Shown one piece after another: positions 18,768 through 27,450 of a stretch of DNA of 64,000 nucleotides (positions are counted from its first letter, which is position 1; the number at the start of each line of letters is the position of its first letter). Both the position numbers and the translations under genes were made by a program. The notes under the pieces were generated by a model. The model was given only the letters and a program-made list of their open reading frames with translations, did not search any database and was not told where the DNA came from. Origin of the DNA: Nostoc parmelioides FACHB-3921 (GTDB taxonomy: Bacteria; Cyanobacteriota; Cyanobacteriia; Cyanobacteriales; Nostocaceae); NCBI RefSeq assembly GCF_014696625.1, contig NZ_JACJQL010000018.1, forward strand, positions 1 through 64,000, in the 5' to 3' direction.

Positions 18768-21185
18768 ATGACTCAAAACGGCAAAGGTAGTTCATGGCAA
18801 TTGAACTTAGCAATTTCCCTAACATCTGTTGGTGTTATAGGCACAAGTATCGCTTATTCTGTTGCTCAAAGTGCCTTTGCTCAAAGTGTCATTATTCCTG
18901 ATCAAACCTTAGGTAATGAAAGGTCTCAGGTGAGTGAAAACTACAATAATAATCCCACCGAAGCAGTTACAGGAGGATCAGTTCGGGGTAATAACCTATT
19001 CCATAGTTTCCAAGAATTTAACGTTCATGAAGGACGTTCAACACTGTTCGTAGCTCCCAACAGTAGCATCCAGAATATTTTTGTCAGAGTTACAGGTAAT
19101 AATCGCTCTGATATTTTCGGCAAGCTAGAGACTTCTGGTACCAATGCTAATTTGTTTGTGATTAATCCCAATGGAATTTTTTTTGGGCCAAATGCCAGAC
19201 TGAATATAGGTGGCTCTTTCGTGGCGAGTACGGCTAGTGGGATTCAGTTTGGCGATCGCACCATTTTTAGCGCTACTTCTCCCCAACCTTTACTGACAAT
19301 GAATGTACCTATAGGACTGCAATTTGGGAGAACAGGGGGAGAGATAAATGTGCAAGGGGAATTAGCAGTTCCCACAGGCAAAACATTGGCCTTAGTCGGT
19401 GGAAATGTAACTCTGGATGGTGGTAACGTTGGCTTTCTCCAGCGTAGGACTATCAAGGCGGAAAGTGGCCAAATCGCTATAGGGGGAATACTAGGAGTAG
19501 GTACAGTAGGAATAAATTTGAATGCTAATAACGACATCAATAACCCAATTTTAAGTTTTTCTGATGATGTAGCATTAGGTAACGTATTCCTCCAAAATCA
19601 AGCCAGAGTAGATGTCAGTGGTCAGGGTGCTGGCTATATCGAGATTCAAGGTAAGCAGATTGGACTCTCTCGTGCATCGCAAGTGGTAGCAGATACAGAG
19701 GGTAGTCAAAGTAGTCGCGGAATTTTTATCCAGGCAAAAAACTTAACCCTGGCAGACGGCTCACAGGTAACAGCATCCGTAACTGGTGCTGAGTCTACCG
19801 CTTCTGGGGGCAATGTCACAGTCAAGGCAAGTGATTCTGTACGAGTGGCTGGAATAGTCCCCAATGGACTAGAAAATGCAGGTTTTAATACTGGGCTGTT
19901 TACTCTAACTCTCGGTAAAGGCCCTGGAGGAAATTTGACAATTGAAGCGGGTAGGTTAATTGTTGAGGATGGAGGCAACATATCAGCTAGTACCAGAGGA
20001 AATGATATTCGGAGTGTTGGCGGCACAGTCAAAATAACTGCATCAGAGTTTGTCAAACTCAGAGGCAATACAAAGGATTCTAGAGAACGTCCCAGTGGTG
20101 TGTTTGCTCAAACTTCCGGCGCTGGGAATGCAGGCTCCTTAATAATTGATACTCCAGTTTTGTTTGTCCAAAATAGTGCAGTCATATCAGCTACAACTCT
20201 GGCAAATAGTCAAGGTAATGGGGGAAATATTACAATAAAAGCCTCTGATTTTATAGAAATAAGCGGAAGTTCGCCAATTCGTCAATTCACTAGTGGCTTG
20301 TTTGCTCGCAGTCGAGGTAGTGGCAATGCCGGTTCCATATTAATTACTACAGGTCAACTTAATATGGGCGATCGCTCTACAGTCACAGTGGACGCTTTAG
20401 GTACAGGGAATGCTGGCAAAATAGAAATTAATGCCCGCGAAATTCGCCTTGATGGTAAAGCAAATTTGAATGCTACAACTCGCTCAGGTAATGGTGGCGA
20501 TCTCAATTTGCAAATTGATCGGCAGCTATTGTTAGGCGGTAATAGCCTAATTTCTACTACAGCAGGTACTACAAGCGGCAGTGGTAATGGCGGTAATATA
20601 AATATTAATATGCCCAATGGCTTTATCGTTGCCGTTCCTGGTGAAGATAGCAACATTACAGCTAATGCTTTTCAAGGCCAAGGTGGTAACGTTAGCATCA
20701 ATGCTTTTAGCGTTTTTGGCATAGAGTTTCGAGAAAAAGATAGCCCACTTACCAACGACATCACAGCCAGTTCTGAATTCGGGCTAAACGGTACAGTCGA
20801 AATAGATACCCCAGAAGTTCAACCCGACCAAGGACTAATTAATTTACCAACACAACCCGTTGAACCTCAGCTAGCCCAAGTCTGTCAAGGAGTTGCAGGA
20901 CGAAATCAAGACAGTTTTACTATCACTGGACGAGGTGGTTTGCCAAATAACCCTAATGAACTCCTTTATTCTGATGCTGTCCTTACAGATTGGGTAGCTG
21001 TGAGTAATCTAGAAAACATCCCCAATACTCCTATCACCAAAAGCATCTCTACTCCAACCCAAACTAATATTGCGGAAGCTACAGGATGGGTAATCAGCCC
21101 TCAAGGTGAAGTTGTTCTCACTGTGAATACACCTAATACAAAATCCCCTGATTCTTGGCAAAAAACTAGTGCTTGTAATTCGTAA
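18768..21185 (+). CDS. Filamentous haemagglutinin-type exoprotein (two-partner secretion)
   Basis: 805 residues. A signal peptide (hydrophobic residues 13-32, likely cleavage after SAFA) is followed by a TPS/haemagglutinin-activity domain at about 40-200 with the hallmark blocks TEAVTGG, NLFHSFQEFNV, VTGNNRSDIFG and NLFVINPNGIFFGPNARLNIGGSF. The rest is a Gly/Asn-rich beta-helix with repeated GNGGN and GSGNAGS turns. The C-terminus has the cyanobacterial cap CQGVAGRNQDSFTITGRGGLP. Such proteins cross the outer membrane through a TpsB partner, and none is seen in this window. Likely a surface or extracellular adhesin-like protein; the function of cyanobacterial members is unproven. Confidence 0.9.
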   Translation: MTQNGKGSSWQLNLAISLTSVGVIGTSIAYSVAQSAFAQSVIIPDQTLGNERSQVSENYNNNPTEAVTGGSVRGNNLFHSFQEFNVHEGRSTLFVAPNSSIQNIFVRVTGNNRSDIFGKLETSGTNANLFVINPNGIFFGPNARLNIGGSFVASTASGIQFGDRTIFSATSPQPLLTMNVPIGLQFGRTGGEINVQGELAVPTGKTLALVGGNVTLDGGNVGFLQRRTIKAESGQIAIGGILGVGTVGINLNANNDINNPILSFSDDVALGNVFLQNQARVDVSGQGAGYIEIQGKQIGLSRASQVVADTEGSQSSRGIFIQAKNLTLADGSQVTASVTGAESTASGGNVTVKASDSVRVAGIVPNGLENAGFNTGLFTLTLGKGPGGNLTIEAGRLIVEDGGNISASTRGNDIRSVGGTVKITASEFVKLRGNTKDSRERPSGVFAQTSGAGNAGSLIIDTPVLFVQNSAVISATTLANSQGNGGNITIKASDFIEISGSSPIRQFTSGLFARSRGSGNAGSILITTGQLNMGDRSTVTVDALGTGNAGKIEINAREIRLDGKANLNATTRSGNGGDLNLQIDRQLLLGGNSLISTTAGTTSGSGNGGNININMPNGFIVAVPGEDSNITANAFQGQGGNVSINAFSVFGIEFREKDSPLTNDITASSEFGLNGTVEIDTPEVQPDQGLINLPTQPVEPQLAQVCQGVAGRNQDSFTITGRGGLPNNPNELLYSDAVLTDWVAVSNLENIPNTPITKSISTPTQTNIAEATGWVISPQGEVVLTVNTPNTKSPDSWQKTSACNS

Positions 21186-21426
21186 TTACTATTATTGCGT
21201 TGCGTTTGGCAGGAAAGGCTTACGCCTATGTAATAAAGAAAATCAGATTCCACCTTGGTGGGTTGAGACAACGGATATCAACTGACAAATGACAACTGAT
21301 ACATCATTGCAAAATATACTAATAGGTTAAAAAATATAACCCAAAGCTATGTCTATAGGATATTTGCCGTTTTGAAATTGTTGATATAAACTGAATTCTC
21401 GGTTTATATCAAGGATTTATCCAAAA

Positions 21427-21594
21427 ATGACAACTATACAGACTATTTGTCCAAAAGCAGCTAAAAAATCGGACAAAAAAAGACAACAATCTTTTATGAG
21501 TATGGATATCGGCACTCCTAAAGTACCTTTACGTAAAGCTAAAAAAATTAAACAGGAATATGAGTTGTTAAGCGACTGGAACCACGCTAGTTAA
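21427..21594 (+). CDS. Small lysine-rich protein, 55 aa, unknown
   Basis: A compact frame MTTIQTICPKAAKKSDKK... with more than ten lysines, ending LLSDWNHAS. An AAGGA-like sequence lies about 12 bases upstream of the ATG. The basic composition could suit nucleic-acid binding, but no family was recognised. Its stop lies ten bases from the end of the convergent gene at 21604. It may be real; conservation in relatives would decide. Confidence 0.4.
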   Translation: MTTIQTICPKAAKKSDKKRQQSFMSMDIGTPKVPLRKAKKIKQEYELLSDWNHAS

Positions 21595-21603
21595 TTGGTG
21601 ATT

Positions 21604-22176
21604 TCACTTCCACTGACATAGTTGAGATACAGGTGTCATCCGAGGGCGGTTGTATTGATAGAATCCCTCAAGATTTAGTAAAGCTTGGCGATAAATAATC
21701 CACTGCACAGCATCCTCATGATTGGCAGTACTAATGAAATTACCTTGGCTGAGTGTCAATCGCTCCTCTGAATCCCATTTAAATCCAGATGTAGATATAT
21801 TATTTTGCTCCTCATCAGCCCATAATATAGATAACGCTTCACCTGCAATCAAATTACCTTTGATATTTCCTCGAATACAGACAAAGTTATCCGAGTGGGG
21901 ATAGCCATAATAGCCATCAAAGCGATGTCCAGTTTTGTGAAAATTGGCACAAACGCCTGCACCATCTCGCCAATCTTGAGGATCAGGTTGGCTACAAAAC
22001 TGGTAGTTGCCATCTGCTAAATTTGCAATATTAACTTTTTTCTCTGATGCCCAAAAGTGGGAATTGAACTGAAATAGTCTTTGCGGTTCTTTAACTTGCT
22101 GTTGAAAAACTAGCCCAATGCTTAACAAAGCGGTAAAGATTACCAGCTTTTGTGCGAGATTGCTTCTGTTTAGCAT
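21604..22176 (-). CDS. Secreted or membrane-anchored protein of unknown function
   Basis: 190 residues. An uncleaved or cleaved N-terminal hydrophobic segment (residues 9-25, LVIFTALLSIGLVFQQ) suggests export. The mature part has several cysteines (CSQPDPQDW, GVCANFHK, FVCIRGN, QLCQWK), which could form disulfides, and many aromatics. No recognised domain. The composition fits a small exported beta-rich protein. The function is not known. Confidence 0.65.
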   Translation of the reverse strand: MLNRSNLAQKLVIFTALLSIGLVFQQQVKEPQRLFQFNSHFWASEKKVNIANLADGNYQFCSQPDPQDWRDGAGVCANFHKTGHRFDGYYGYPHSDNFVCIRGNIKGNLIAGEALSILWADEEQNNISTSGFKWDSEERLTLSQGNFISTANHEDAVQWIIYRQALLNLEGFYQYNRPRMTPVSQLCQWK

Positions 22177-22239
22177 AATCTCATCCCAACTTCATAGAAA
22201 TTGGTGCAATAGGGATAATTGAGATGGATTAAGTTATTT

Positions 22240-22353
22240 CTAAATAGCTGGAGCTGCGGAAATTATCAACAATACAAGCAGCATTAAAACTAGCATACTG
22301 ATTTTGAAAATCAGGTAAGTACTGGGGTCATATATAGGAAAATCGTGAGTCAT
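22240..22353 (-). CDS. Single-pass small membrane protein, 37 aa
   Basis: MTHDFPIYDPSTYLIF followed by a strongly hydrophobic helix (ISMLVLMLLVLLIISAAPAI). The ATG at 22353 is preceded at the right distance by GGAGGTG, one of the best ribosome sites in the window, which argues for real translation although the frame is open further upstream. Tiny one-helix proteins of this kind in cyanobacteria are often subunits or regulators of membrane complexes; no specific complex can be named. Confidence 0.6.
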   Translation of the reverse strand: MTHDFPIYDPSTYLIFKISMLVLMLLVLLIISAAPAI

Positions 22354-22650
22354 TGTACACCTCCATTTGTAGCCTCTATCAAGTCTGATGAGGTATGGAA
22401 CAAATTCATAGAAACAGAGTTTAATTGTCAATCTAGCCTCACCGTCTCTATATTTTTATTGTCTCTCAAAGATAGATACACGTCTGGGAAGTTAAAGTTT
22501 AGGTAACATTTTTTAGTAAGAGTTTAAACTTAGTCTTGCTCGACTGACTGTCTACGGCGAGCTTTGCTAAGGCTGTTGGTTGTGTTGATTTACCCGATTT
22601 TGCAAAATTAAAAATTCAAAATAAATGTTTTAAATCCCCACACCCCTACA

Positions 22651-22693
22651 CCCTTACACCCAGTCTCAACAGAAAATCTGGGTGCGTAAGTCG
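22651..22693 (-). repeat. Dispersed repeat R3, copy A
   Basis: On the minus strand GACTTACGCA, then a block containing TCTGTTGA and GGTGTAAGGG. The same order occurs on the plus strand at 36198-36250. The GGACTTACGCA end also forms the terminal inverted repeat of the element at 23048-23105. Confidence 0.7.
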
Positions 22694-22886
22694 TAAAGTT
22701 ATGAATTTCTTCTACCTGTAAGCAAACCTCCGGATTCGCATCAATGTAATTCGTCTTCATTCCTTCGGTCGTAAAGATGTAGTAATTACGGGAAAAATGC
22801 GATCGCCTCCGGTGGGCGGAACGCCATCGCCAATGCCATAAAAGCTCTTGAGTAATGCTTTTATCTCTGCTTCTATACAAATCCAT
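22694..22886 (-). pseudogene. Pyridoxamine-phosphate-oxidase-like flavoprotein remnant
   Basis: A 92-codon frame opens here, but only YYIFTTEGMKTNYIDANPE and VCLQVEEI match the FMN-binding split-barrel (PNPOx-like) family. The part before it (WHWRWRSAHRRRSH) is encoded by the palindromic repeat at 22799-22830. The part after EEIHN is encoded by dispersed repeat R3 (22651-22693). Both repeats appear to have broken the gene, leaving a core of about 35 codons. Confidence 0.7.
22799..22830. repeat. Palindromic HIP1-containing short dispersed repeat
   Basis: GCGATCGCCTCC...GCGGAACGCCATCGC, a near-palindrome beginning with a HIP1 site and lying inside the flavoprotein remnant. Confidence 0.6.
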
Positions 22887-23047
22887 GAGGACAGGATCTC
22901 AATCCTCAAGAAGAGATACACCGACTGAGAGAGAAAAAATTTGCACAGTATTTAGCGATCGCCCAATCCAAGTTATATTACGTATGCTATCAGTCGAATA
23001 AAATACATTTATACTACTTAACTATATTTATACTAAAGTAATAAAGA

Positions 23048-23105
23048 TAGGACTTACGCAGTGTGATTAATTTTCTGGCTTTTTTGGTTCAGTGCGTAAG
23101 TCCTA
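23048..23105. mobile_element. 58-bp MITE-like element with 13-bp terminal inverted repeats
   Basis: Begins TAGGACTTACGCA and ends TGCGTAAGTCCTA, perfect inverted ends around a non-coding T-rich centre. The size suggests a miniature derivative of an insertion sequence; no transposase in the window shares these ends. Confidence 0.7.
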
Positions 23106-23196
23106 AAAGATAAAAATTAAATTCTATTAGTAGCAGCGATCTTTGTTTTTTCGATTATATTTAAATACTCAAATACTCATACCAAATTAATATGAT

Positions 23197-23224
23197 GTAG
23201 AGACGTTGCATACAACGTCTCTAC
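23197..23224. repeat. GTAGAGACGTTG hairpin repeat
   Basis: Perfect 12-bp stem GTAGAGACGTTG/CAACGTCTCTAC with a CATA loop. Related hairpins with different centres occur at 33461-33485, 61485-61512 and 62193-62218. Confidence 0.8.
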
Positions 23225-23325
23225 AGTACAGAATAAAGTGCATCTTTATCAAGAAACGGTATCAAATACTCAAGTATTTGAGTACACAAAAGTTTCATCA
23301 CACTTGCAACAATGCCCTTTGCTCC

Positions 23326-24918
23326 TTATGCACTTTGAACACCTGGGCGACCATTCTCAACAACAAACGAAGCAAAAGTGTATACAGGTGCATCTGGACG
23401 ACTCACAGTCGTGACGATACGCAGATCAGTTTGCCAGCGATCATAGTTAAGGTTAACTCGGAAATAGCCCCGGCGATCGCCGTCAAAAAATTTGATGTGT
23501 GGGTTTTCTGGAATCATCGGGCCGTAGTAGGGGCCGTAAACATTCCGATCACCATTGCTAGAAATTGACGGAGTTACAAACTCCGTAGCTACTGTAGGAG
23601 AGTTAGTAGCCTTAAAATCCAGCTTGAGGTCATTGGCAAATATGGAGTGCCAATCCCCAGTAATCACCACTGGATTAGAAATCCTACGGTTAGCAATGTG
23701 ATTTAAAACACGGTTACGCGCGAGAGGGTATCCGTCCCACGAGTCGTTCCAAAAAATTTCACCTGACCCAATTTTATGATCTAACTCCGCCATCAACACC
23801 TGTTGGGCAAGTATGTTCCAACGTGCTTGAGAACGGTCAAGACCATCCAGCAACCAACGTTCCTGCTGAGTACCAAGCATAGTCTTTGCAGGATCTAACG
23901 CTGCTGGGCAACGGGGTGTTTCACCATCAGTACATGGTTGATCACTCCTGTACTGGCGGGTATCGAGGACGCTAAACTCAGCTAGATTACCAAAGGTCAA
24001 CCGACGGTAAATCAGCATATCTGGCCCCTGTGGTATGGAAAATTCCCGCAGTGGCATATGCTCATAATAAGCCTGGTAAGCAGCTGCACGCCTTTGCAGA
24101 AACTTGGCCACTGGATCGTTGTTTTCCGAAAGGTTATCAGTGTAGTCATTTTCAACTTCGTGGTCGTCCCAGGTGACTGAAAAGGGAAATAAGGCGTGAG
24201 CTTTTTGTAAATCCGGGTCAGTTTTATAGAGAGCATATCGCAGGCGGTATTGCTCTAGCGTATTGGTTTCTTTTCTAAACTCACTGGGTAAAGATACATT
24301 ACGCACACCGCCGTTGGCAGAGATGCCGTATTCGTAAATATAGTCACCCAAGTGGAAAACTAAATCTAAATCTTCTTCTGCTAGGCGACGATAAGCAGAA
24401 TAGTAACCATCCTCCCATTTTTGGCAAGTAACAAACGCAAAGTTGAGCTGATTCAACCTAGAGCCAATTGCTGGAGCAGTGCGGGTACGACCAATGGGAC
24501 TATCTTCACTACCCACTGTAAACTGATACCAGTACCAACGGTCAGGCTGTAAGCCACGCACATTGACATGGACAGAATGCGCTAATTCGGGGGTTGCCAA
24601 TGTCACGCCCCGTAGCACAACTTTTCTCATATTTTCATCCGCAGCAATTTGCCACCGTACTGGTACGTTTACGGGCGGCATTCCACCACCATTTAAAGGG
24701 TCTGGAGCTAGCCTTGTCCATAAAATTACACTATCTGGTAAAGGATCACCAGAAGCAACACCAAGGCTGAAGGGATAGGCTGAGAATCTTGACTTGGCGG
24801 CAACTTTATGAGTCCAAAGACTGGCTATGGCACTTGCAGTCAATGTTCCAGCACCGAGCAGAAAACGTCGCCGCTTTGCTTGAGAGGACAGCAAGCGATG
24901 TAAATGAACACGCCCCAT
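23326..24918 (-). CDS. phoD: Alkaline phosphatase D (PhoD), Tat-exported
   Basis: 530 residues. A twin-arginine leader (RRRFLLGAG, residues 16-24) and hydrophobic stretch are followed by an Ig-like PhoD N-domain (FSLGVASGDPLPDSVILWTRL) and the metallophosphoesterase core: FVTCQKWEDGYY, HLGDYIYEYG, WDDHEVENDY, DTRQYR, QERWLLDGL and ITGDWHSIFAND. PhoD hydrolyses phosphate mono- and diesters in the periplasm using Ca2+ and Fe3+ and usually belongs to the Pho regulon. Upstream there is a hairpin terminator-like structure (25085-25118) pointing toward this gene. A clear Pho box was not found. Confidence 0.92.
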   Translation of the reverse strand: MGRVHLHRLLSSQAKRRRFLLGAGTLTASAIASLWTHKVAAKSRFSAYPFSLGVASGDPLPDSVILWTRLAPDPLNGGGMPPVNVPVRWQIAADENMRKVVLRGVTLATPELAHSVHVNVRGLQPDRWYWYQFTVGSEDSPIGRTRTAPAIGSRLNQLNFAFVTCQKWEDGYYSAYRRLAEEDLDLVFHLGDYIYEYGISANGGVRNVSLPSEFRKETNTLEQYRLRYALYKTDPDLQKAHALFPFSVTWDDHEVENDYTDNLSENNDPVAKFLQRRAAAYQAYYEHMPLREFSIPQGPDMLIYRRLTFGNLAEFSVLDTRQYRSDQPCTDGETPRCPAALDPAKTMLGTQQERWLLDGLDRSQARWNILAQQVLMAELDHKIGSGEIFWNDSWDGYPLARNRVLNHIANRRISNPVVITGDWHSIFANDLKLDFKATNSPTVATEFVTPSISSNGDRNVYGPYYGPMIPENPHIKFFDGDRRGYFRVNLNYDRWQTDLRIVTTVSRPDAPVYTFASFVVENGRPGVQSA

Positions 24919-25427
24919 AAAAATCCTTGTTGAGATTTATACAATAAAAAGGGAATAAAAAAGCTAGATAATGGTCATCTAGTTGTTAAGAAAATTGATT
25001 ACCAACCTGCGTTTAATTAAGGCTTAAGAAATTATTAATATTACAATAAGTATTTATTCACAATTACCTAACGAACAATTAATGGAAATAAAAATACCCC
25101 CATCTTTTTGTGGGGGTAGGAAGGTTTTTCATGAGTTTGGTTTGTAGAATTTGACGATTCAGGTTTAATTTTTAAAAAATAGCTTGCGTACCCTGACTAT
25201 AGCTATATCAGGATATTCAAGTATCCTTGTGTTATGAGATACTGCATATTAGTAGAGACTAGCGGATTATCACTGATATTATGGGTGAACCGTGTGGAAA
25301 GTTGAGTGCGCCCATCACACCCACAAAAAAGATTGACACAGCCAATTGCATTTGCTTTGTAACTCTTCCTTAATCTATTCTGATCAGAATATAAACAAAC
25401 ATTAAGACGAGTAACACCTGCAAAGAC
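24919..25427. other. Intergenic region between divergent phoD and desaturase-SDR genes
   Basis: No protein gene seen. Contains the minus-strand terminator-like hairpin at 25085-25118. The 300 bases to its right could encode a short leftward transcript or a leader of phoD. Confidence 0.5.
25085..25118 (-). terminator. Intrinsic terminator-like hairpin, minus strand
   Basis: Perfect eight-base stem TACCCCCA/TGGGGGTA (25095-25102, 25111-25118) with an eight-base loop. On the minus strand it is followed by TTTTTATTTC. It lies 177 bases upstream of phoD in the phoD direction, with no protein gene ahead of it. Confidence 0.6.
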
Positions 25428-26693
25428 ATGATACCTATGTTGGCTGAAAGCTTAACTGAAATTTTGACTAGAGTAAAAATTGATGGAACCCTAGTAAATA
25501 CCTGCTGGCAGTTTGCAACTTGGGGATTGCTCTCCCTACTCCTAGCAGAGATATTGAGGGACAGTTACCATGCCTTGTGTCACCAAGTCAATTGGCTCAG
25601 TAAATGGCACAACAAGCATCATGCAGCATATCGCCGGGATTTGTCGATAGTTTCCCTCAAAGCTTACCAAGAGTCCCAACTCTATCACGACATTTTAGAA
25701 TCAAGCCTATTAGTAGTTCTATTAACGGTAATTGCCTTATTTGTCCAACAAATTGGGTTGTGGCTGGGAGTAGCCTATGCTTGTACATTTCTGTTTGGCG
25801 CATCCCTGCGATATTTCCAAGGGACAATCGACACAGATTATAATCACCTACCAGGCCCATTAGAGGCAATTCCTTCTGTTTGGTGGGTAAATCGGTCTTA
25901 CCATTGGCGACACCATTTTGATGATGTTGACGCTTATTATAGTGGTGTATTTTCCTTAGTAGATAAAATTTTGGGAACAGGACTATCTCTCAAGGGTAAA
26001 ACTGTTGCGCTGACCGGTGCGTCTGGTGCTTTAGGCCAAGCATTGACGGCGCAATTGCTTCAGCAAAATGCCAAGGTTGTGGCTTTAACCACTAATCCAG
26101 ATAAATTCCCAACCGACGATGGTAGTTTTAAGGTAATTGCTTGGGAGTTGGGTAATGAAGCCGCACTCAAAGCCAGTTTAGAAAAAGTGGATATTTTGAT
26201 TATCAACCACGGAATTAATGTTTACAGCAGTCGCACGCCAGCAGCAATTAACTCTTCTTATGAAGTAAATGCTTTTTCTGCATTGCGACTGATGGATATA
26301 TTCTTAACCACAGTGAAAGGGCCACAAGCAAAAGCAACCAAAGAAATTTGGGTGAATACTTCCGAGGCGGAAGTCTCTCCTGCACTCAGTCCGCTTTATG
26401 AACTCAGCAAACGTACATTAGGAAATCTTGTGACTCTCAAGCGCTTGGATGGGGACTGTGTAATTCGCAAATTAATTCTTGGCCCCTTTAAAAGTCAACT
26501 CAATCCCTATGGAGTGATGTCACCACAGCAGGTAGCTCGTGCAATTTTGTTTTTGGCTCGTCGAGATTTCCGCAATATTATTGTGACGATTAATCCTCTT
26601 ACTTATGTGTTTTTTCCATTGAAAGAAATTAGTACTTGGTTGTACTACAAAATTTTTAGCAAGACAGCTAAAAACCAAAACTTAGCATCTTAA
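25428..26693 (+). CDS. Bifunctional sterol desaturase/short-chain dehydrogenase
   Basis: 421 residues, a fusion. The N-terminal half (about 1-185) is a membrane fatty-acid-hydroxylase/sterol-desaturase domain with di-iron histidine motifs WHNKHHAAY and WRHHFDD and hydrophobic helices near residues 30-45 and 90-125. The C-terminal half (about 188-400) is an SDR with the Rossmann motif TGASGALG and an active-site-like YELSK. The same two-domain layout is annotated in other cyanobacteria. The substrate is unknown; a lipid or carotenoid-like compound is plausible. A clear terminator follows the gene. ATG 25428 is chosen; ATG 25437 is an alternative. Confidence 0.85.
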   Translation: MIPMLAESLTEILTRVKIDGTLVNTCWQFATWGLLSLLLAEILRDSYHALCHQVNWLSKWHNKHHAAYRRDLSIVSLKAYQESQLYHDILESSLLVVLLTVIALFVQQIGLWLGVAYACTFLFGASLRYFQGTIDTDYNHLPGPLEAIPSVWWVNRSYHWRHHFDDVDAYYSGVFSLVDKILGTGLSLKGKTVALTGASGALGQALTAQLLQQNAKVVALTTNPDKFPTDDGSFKVIAWELGNEAALKASLEKVDILIINHGINVYSSRTPAAINSSYEVNAFSALRLMDIFLTTVKGPQAKATKEIWVNTSEAEVSPALSPLYELSKRTLGNLVTLKRLDGDCVIRKLILGPFKSQLNPYGVMSPQQVARAILFLARRDFRNIIVTINPLTYVFFPLKEISTWLYYKIFSKTAKNQNLAS

Positions 26694-26714
26694 TTTTCAT
26701 CTCATGATAAACAT

Positions 26715-26745
26715 AAACCCCGAAGTTTTTAAATCGGGGTTTTGC
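26715..26745 (+). terminator. Intrinsic terminator after the desaturase-SDR gene
   Basis: Nine-base perfect stem AAACCCCGA/TCGGGGTTT with a ten-base loop, 22 bases after the stop and followed by a short T-run. Confidence 0.75.
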
Positions 26746-26833
26746 GTAATTTTTAATCAAAAAATAAATTGAATTTAAACAATTTATGCAAAAATATAGT
26801 TATATTCCCATGAATTCATCGGATATATCTTGA

Positions 26834-27358
26834 GTGAATCAAACTAACTTAACCAACAAAAATATGCGTTTACCTATTACTATTGGACTGGGATTTATTC
26901 TATCTTTGAGCATGAATATTCCAGCCATGTCTGAATCAAGAGTGCAGATAGAACAATTATCAGCGCGTCATAATTTAAATTCAAGAAAATTAAACTTTAA
27001 TCGCATATTGTGGAATAAAAAAAATATTTCTAGCTATCGATATACTTTGAGTAATAGCTGTTTTTGTATACCTGAAGCTAGAGGCCCGGTGGTCATTGAA
27101 GTCCGCAATGGTAAGACAACTTCTATTACACCTGTGAATCCTGAGCAAGCAATTAATCCAGAATTTTTTCAAAAATACAACACAATTCCTAAACTTTTTA
27201 ACGTGATTCAATATGCTATTCAAAGTCAAGCATTTAGTTTAGACATCAGTTACAACCATAAATTTGGTTATCCCACTCGAATTAATATTGATTACAACAG
27301 TCAAATAGCTGATGAAGAATTATTTCTTACAATTGAAAATTTTGAAGTAATTCCATAA
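26834..27358 (+). CDS. Exported DUF6174-type protein
   Basis: 174 residues from GTG 26834, or 164 from ATG 26864 (MRLPITIGLG), which starts right at the hydrophobic signal segment and may be the true start. After a signal peptide (to about residue 34) the mature protein has ISSYRYTLSNSCFCIPE, PVVIEVRNGKT and a C-terminal GYPTRINIDYN, the pattern of DUF6174. Function unknown; predicted periplasmic or outer-surface. Single gene. Confidence 0.7.
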   Translation: MNQTNLTNKNMRLPITIGLGFILSLSMNIPAMSESRVQIEQLSARHNLNSRKLNFNRILWNKKNISSYRYTLSNSCFCIPEARGPVVIEVRNGKTTSITPVNPEQAINPEFFQKYNTIPKLFNVIQYAIQSQAFSLDISYNHKFGYPTRINIDYNSQIADEELFLTIENFEVIP

Positions 27359-27450
27359 GTGTGGGGATTGTTGCGTATTCAGTCATCTTTTGGTACTTGA
27401 TGGCAATTTGTTGTAAATTAATGCAAGTATTTATTGCCATGAGTATATTG

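Larger units (their letters stand above)
22887..23325. other. Repeat-rich intergenic region
   Basis: Between the flavoprotein remnant and phoD. Filled mainly by the MITE-like element and the GTAGAGACG hairpin; the rest is AT-rich with no supported gene. Confidence 0.5.

Noticed and set aside
24990..25050. Pho box upstream of phoD
   Set aside because: Only one weak CTTAA-like half-site pair was seen; spacing does not fit tandem Pho boxes well enough.
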